Positions 60,516 to 64,000 of a DNA stretch of 64,000 nt are shown one piece after another (the stretch's first letter is position 1; every line of letters begins with the position of its first letter). The translations under genes and the position numbers were made by a program. The stretch is from an uncultured Aquitalea sp. (lineage in GTDB: Bacteria > Pseudomonadota > Gammaproteobacteria > Burkholderiales > Chromobacteriaceae). A model generated the notes under the pieces. That model was not told where the DNA came from and searched no databases. It saw only the letters and a program-made list of their open reading frames with translations. Where the stretch lies: positions 164,592 through 228,591 of the forward strand of contig NZ_CAMFLA010000005.1 of the NCBI RefSeq assembly GCF_945957525.1, in the 5' to 3' direction.

Positions 60516-63332
60516 ATGGAACTTGCCAAGAGCTTTGAACCGGGCGACATCGAGCGCCGCTGGTACGATCAATGGGAACAGGCCGGCTATTTCAAGCCGA
60601 GCATGGACACCGCCAAGCCTTCCTTCGCCATTCAGCTGCCGCCGCCCAACGTCACCGGCACGCTGCACATGGGCCACGCTTTCAACCAGACCATCATGGA
60701 CGGTCTGACGCGCTACTACCGCATGAAGGGCGACAACACGGTGTGGATTCCGGGCACCGACCACGCCGGCATCGCCACTCAGATTGTCGTAGAGCGCCAG
60801 TTGGCCGAACAAGGCGTCAACCGCCACGACATGGGCCGTGAAGCCTTCACCGCCAAAGTGTGGGAGTGGAAAGAAAAATCCGGCGGCACCATCACCAGCC
60901 AGATGCGCCGTGTCGGCTGCTCGGTGGACTGGAGCCGTGAATACTTCACCATGGACGACGTGCGCGCCGACGTGGTGACCGAAGTCTTCGTCCGCCTGTA
61001 CGAGCAAGGCCTGATCTATCGCGGCAAGCGTCTCTCCAACTGGGACGCCAAACTGGGCACCGCCATCTCCGACCTCGAAGTGGTTTCCGAGGAAGAAGAC
61101 GGCCACATGTGGCACATCAAATACCCGGTGGTGGGCAGCGATGAATTCGTCACTGTCGCCACCACCCGCCCGGAAACCCTGCTGGGCGACGTGGCCGTGG
61201 CCATTAATCCGGAAGACGAACGCTACCAGCACCTGCTGGGCCAGCAACTGCAACTGCCGCTGACCGGCCGTACCATTCCCGTCATCGCCGACGACTACGT
61301 CGACAAGGAATTCGGCACCGGCTTCGTCAAGATTACCCCGGCTCACGATTTCAACGACTACGAAGTCGGCAAGCGCCACAACACCCAGCTTATCAACGTG
61401 ATGAGCCTGGAAGCCAAAATCCTGGCCCGCGCCCAGGTGTTCGGTTTTGACGGCAGCGCCCAGGGCGCCATTGACCTGCCGGCCGCCTACGCCGGCCTCA
61501 GCACCGTTGAAGCGCGCAAGACCATGCTGGCCGACCTGCAAGCGCAAGGCCTGCTGCTGGACACCAAACCGCACAAGCTGATGGTGCCGCGCGGCGACCG
61601 CACCGGCACCGTCATCGAACCGCTGCTTACCGACCAATGGTTCGTGGCCATGAGCAAGGTGGGTGAGGGCGACGCCACCGGCAAGTCCATCGCGCAGAAA
61701 GCCATCGACGCGGTGGAATCCGGCGAAGTGCGCTTCATCCCGGAAAACTGGGTCAACACCTACAACCAGTGGATGAAAAACATCCAGGACTGGTGCATTT
61801 CCCGTCAACTGTGGTGGGGTCACCAGATCCCGGCCTGGTATGACGAAGACGGCAACATCGTCGTCGCCCGCACCGAAGCGGAAGCCCAGGCCAAGGCCCC
61901 GGGCAAGACGCTGCGTCGCGAACAGGACGTGCTGGACACCTGGTTCAGCTCCGCGCTGGTGCCGTTCTCCACGCTGGGCTGGCCGGAAGAAACGCCGGAA
62001 CTCAACGCCTTCCTCACCTCCAACGTGCTGGTTACCGGCTACGAAATCATTTTCTTCTGGGTGGCCCGGATGATCATGATGACCAAGCACTTCACCGGCA
62101 AGGTGCCGTTCCGCGACGTGTACATCCACGGCATGGTGCGCGACCACGAAGGCAAGAAGATGTCCAAGTCGGAAGGCAACGTGATTGACCCCGTTGACCT
62201 GATCGACGGCATCGCGCTGGCCCCGCTGGTGGAAAAGCGCACCACCGGCCTGCGCCGCCCGGAAAAAGCCCCGGCCATCGCCAAGGCCACCGAAAAGCTG
62301 TTCCCCGAAGGCATTCCCGCCTACGGCACCGACGCCCTGCGTTTCACCATGGCCAGCTACGCCACGCTGGGCCGCAGCGTCAACTTCGACTTCAAGCGCG
62401 CCGAAGGCTACCGCAACTTCTGCAATAAGCTGTGGAACGCCACCCGCTTCGTGATGATGAACGTGGAAGGCAAGGACTGCGGTCAGGACGAAAGCCTGCC
62501 GCTGGAATACAGCTTTGTGGACCAGTGGATCATCGGCCGCCTGCAACAGGCCGAAGCCGACGTCACCAACGCGCTGGAAACCTACCGCTTCGACATCGCC
62601 GCCCAGGTCATCTACGAGTTCATCTGGAACGAGTACTGCGACTGGTATGTGGAACTGGCCAAGGTGCAGCTGCAAAACGGCAACGAAGCCCAGCAGCGCG
62701 CCACCCGCCGCACCGTAGTGCGCGTTTTGGAAGTGGCGCTGCGCCTCACCCACCCGCTGATGCCCTTTATCACTGAAGAACTGTGGCAAACCGTTGCCCC
62801 GCTGGCCAACGCCAAGAAGACCGACTCCATCATGCTGGCTGCCTGGCCGGTAGCCGCGCCGGAGAAGATCAGCGCGGAAGCCAATGCCCGCATGGACGCC
62901 TTCAAGGATCTGGTGAACGCAGTGCGCAACCTGCGCGGCGAAATGGGCATCGGCCCGGCCGTCAAGGCGCCGCTGTTTATCGAAACCAGCGATGCCTCGG
63001 TAGCGGACTTCATCCCTTACCTGAAGCTGCTGGCCCGCCTGACCGAAGGCAGCATCGTGGCCGCGCTGCCGGCGGACGATGCGCCGGTAGCCCTCTCTGG
63101 CAATGCTCGCCTGATGTTGAAGGTGGAGGTGGACAAGGCTGCTGAGACGGCCCGCCTGACCAAGGAGCAGGGCAAGGTGGAGGCGGAGTTGGCCAAGCTG
63201 ACCGCCAAGCTGGAGAAGCCGGGCTATGTGGACAAGGCGCCAGCGCATCTGGTGGAGCGCGACCGGGCGCAGGTGGCGGAGTTTACGGATAAGTTGGAGA
63301 AGATCAAGGCGCAGCTGGTGAAGCTGGCTTGA
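60516..63332 (+). CDS. valS: Valyl-tRNA synthetase
   Basis: A 938-residue class-Ia synthetase. The HIGH-type motif is [13 protein letters not shown] (about residues 43-55), the CP1 editing domain contains [17 protein letters not shown], the KMSKS motif is at 548-552 (KKMSKSEGN), and a C-terminal coiled-coil arm (about 870-938) has the usual heptads. No truncation. A large open frame on the opposite strand is only a shadow. A terminator follows 5 bp after the stop. Confidence 0.98.
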   Translation: MELAKSFEPGDIERRWYDQWEQAGYFKPSMDTAKPSFAIQLPPPNVTGTLHMGHAFNQTIMDGLTRYYRMKGDNTVWIPGTDHAGIATQIVVERQLAEQGVNRHDMGREAFTAKVWEWKEKSGGTITSQMRRVGCSVDWSREYFTMDDVRADVVTEVFVRLYEQGLIYRGKRLSNWDAKLGTAISDLEVVSEEEDGHMWHIKYPVVGSDEFVTVATTRPETLLGDVAVAINPEDERYQHLLGQQLQLPLTGRTIPVIADDYVDKEFGTGFVKITPAHDFNDYEVGKRHNTQLINVMSLEAKILARAQVFGFDGSAQGAIDLPAAYAGLSTVEARKTMLADLQAQGLLLDTKPHKLMVPRGDRTGTVIEPLLTDQWFVAMSKVGEGDATGKSIAQKAIDAVESGEVRFIPENWVNTYNQWMKNIQDWCISRQLWWGHQIPAWYDEDGNIVVARTEAEAQAKAPGKTLRREQDVLDTWFSSALVPFSTLGWPEETPELNAFLTSNVLVTGYEIIFFWVARMIMMTKHFTGKVPFRDVYIHGMVRDHEGKKMSKSEGNVIDPVDLIDGIALAPLVEKRTTGLRRPEKAPAIAKATEKLFPEGIPAYGTDALRFTMASYATLGRSVNFDFKRAEGYRNFCNKLWNATRFVMMNVEGKDCGQDESLPLEYSFVDQWIIGRLQQAEADVTNALETYRFDIAAQVIYEFIWNEYCDWYVELAKVQLQNGNEAQQRATRRTVVRVLEVALRLTHPLMPFITEELWQTVAPLANAKKTDSIMLAAWPVAAPEKISAEANARMDAFKDLVNAVRNLRGEMGIGPAVKAPLFIETSDASVADFIPYLKLLARLTEGSIVAALPADDAPVALSGNARLMLKVEVDKAAETARLTKEQGKVEAELAKLTAKLEKPGYVDKAPAHLVERDRAQVAEFTDKLEKIKAQLVKLA

Positions 63333-63336
63333 TAAG

Positions 63337-63363
63337 AAAAACCCGCCGCAGGCGGGTTTTTTT
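63337..63363 (+). terminator. Terminator of valS
   Basis: AAAAACCCGCC-GCA-GGCGGGTTTTTTT, a short stem with strong T-run directly behind valS. Confidence 0.92.
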
Positions 63364-63474
63364 ATTGCAAGTTGCAACAGCGTTTCCCGTCCGACGCGCG
63401 GAAGGGGCGAAGCTGCCTCCAAGCCTGCATAAACAACGGTCAAAACCAATCCGGCAGCTTGGTAGGCATGTCTC

Positions 63475-63486
63475 TTCGGCCAACCT
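63475..63486 (-). repeat. DUS-like 12-mer, exact copy (intergenic)
   Basis: Minus-strand AGGTTGGCCGAA in the non-coding region after valS. Confidence 0.8.
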
Positions 63487-63555
63487 TACGCCAAGGCGTT
63501 GTCCGCCGAATCTGTTCTCTACCCGCCAAGTTTGCGGGTCTCGCCCCGCTGGCGA

Positions 63556-63590
63556 GGTACTTTCTTTTGCTTCGCCGAAAAGAAAGTACC
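63556..63590. repeat. Inverted repeat of a common intergenic element
   Basis: GGTACTTTCTTTT / AAAAGAAAGTACC is a perfect 13-bp inverted repeat with a 9-nt loop (GCTTCGCCG). I recall the same type of hairpin from many betaproteobacterial and Xanthomonas intergenic regions; its function is unknown. Confidence 0.65.
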
Positions 63591-63839
63591 CAAAGAAAAG
63601 GCGACCCAGCGTCGCGCGAAACCCCGGGCAAAATCCGTCGCCACAGGCGCGGCTGAACTCACGCCGTTCTTGCGTAACGGCGCTCAAACAGGCAGCCGCT
63701 TAATACCTGTGCCGCCAGTTTTGCCCGGCGCGCGTCGAAGGGATAGGGGTGAGTCGAAATTGTCTGGAAGTTTGAAACTGCCCCGCTTCGGTAAATCTTT
63801 GCCAGACGGATTCAATCATTCCCGTGGATGGCTTTTCCT

Positions 63840-63851
63840 TTCGGCCAACCT
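63840..63851 (-). repeat. DUS-like 12-mer, exact copy (intergenic)
   Basis: Second minus-strand AGGTTGGCCGAA in the region after valS, 365 bp from the previous one. Confidence 0.8.
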
Positions 63852-64000
63852 TACCAAGATGCCACCGATCCCCTTCAAGCATGCCGACGGGTGGCGCTGG
63901 CGCGGGTAAAAGCGCCTGCTTGTTTGAGCGATTTGGTACAAATCGTGTGGGGTGGTGGTTGATTTGTCACCTAGGAAGTAGTTGGATGAAGCGGGGCAAA

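Larger units (their letters stand above)
63364..64000. other. Non-coding repeat-rich region at the window end
   Basis: About 640 bp without an acceptable gene. It holds two exact copies of the dispersed 12-mer (minus orientation) and a 13-bp inverted repeat (63556-63590) embedded in a sequence type that recurs between genes in many proteobacteria and is often mistaken for a gene. A frame at 63499-63909 (FFCFAEKKVPKEKATQ) is such a spurious ORF. The next gene lies outside the window. Confidence 0.6.

Noticed and set aside
60342..63449. A 1035-codon open frame on the strand opposite valS
   Set aside because: It mirrors valS in a GC-rich genome; the composition (His, Gly, Val, Ala runs) is that of an antisense frame, and valS is complete and conserved.
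63499..63909. A 136-codon frame with FFCFAEKKVPKEKATQ
   Set aside because: This is the translation of a common intergenic repeat; similar ORFs are widely but wrongly annotated. No start signal.

Overview
The window is about 64 kb of GC-rich (roughly 60-65 %), gene-dense bacterial chromosome. Gene content and organisation point to a betaproteobacterium of the order Neisseriales, most likely the Chromobacteriaceae (Chromobacterium and relatives). This is inferred from protein families, operon layouts and a dispersed 12-mer resembling Neisseriales DNA uptake sequences. No rRNA gene is present to settle it.

Left part (1-23 kb): the 3' end of pnp; a small membrane protein; a divergent nnrS / FNR-Dnr-type regulator pair; an arginine succinyltransferase (AST) catabolic operon astC-aruF-aruG-astD-astB that ends at a terminator without astE; a branched-chain amino-acid ABC transporter operon livHMGF without a binding-protein gene; a YdcF-like and a CinA-like protein; an AT-rich orphan secreted protein; an Lrp/AsnC regulator; a methyl-accepting chemotaxis protein; and katG.

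Accessory island (23.1-31.6 kb, mostly minus strand): a type VI secretion (T6SS) module reading membrane protein - PAAR - VgrG - 792-aa two-domain cell-wall-hydrolase effector - periplasmic immunity candidate. Next to it is a second, truncated copy of the immunity gene, cut off by an IS5-family (IS903-type) element.

Right part (32-64 kb): a PAS histidine kinase followed by a REC-PAS-GGDEF-EAL c-di-GMP regulator; a secreted Ntn-hydrolase-like protein; a valine / branched-chain acyl-CoA catabolic operon with a divergent LiuR-type MerR regulator, a perfect 16-bp operator palindrome and a thiolase gene; an AI-2E-family transporter; dsbD; two transport-type membrane proteins; the isoprenoid operon xseB-ispA-dxs; a small efflux cluster (LysR regulator, PACE and SMR pumps); a dual-REC diguanylate cyclase; and valS. 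The last 640 bp are non-coding and repeat-rich.

Central theme: amino-acid uptake and catabolism (AST, Liv, valine operon) around signalling genes, with one T6SS effector island. The most unusual signal is a short dispersed repeat, AGGTTGGCCGAA. Ten exact copies and about thirty copies of its core TTGGCCGAA occur in both strands, some beside terminators, and it looks like an unrecognised DNA-uptake-sequence dialect. All functional calls were made by reading the sequence; no database search was run.
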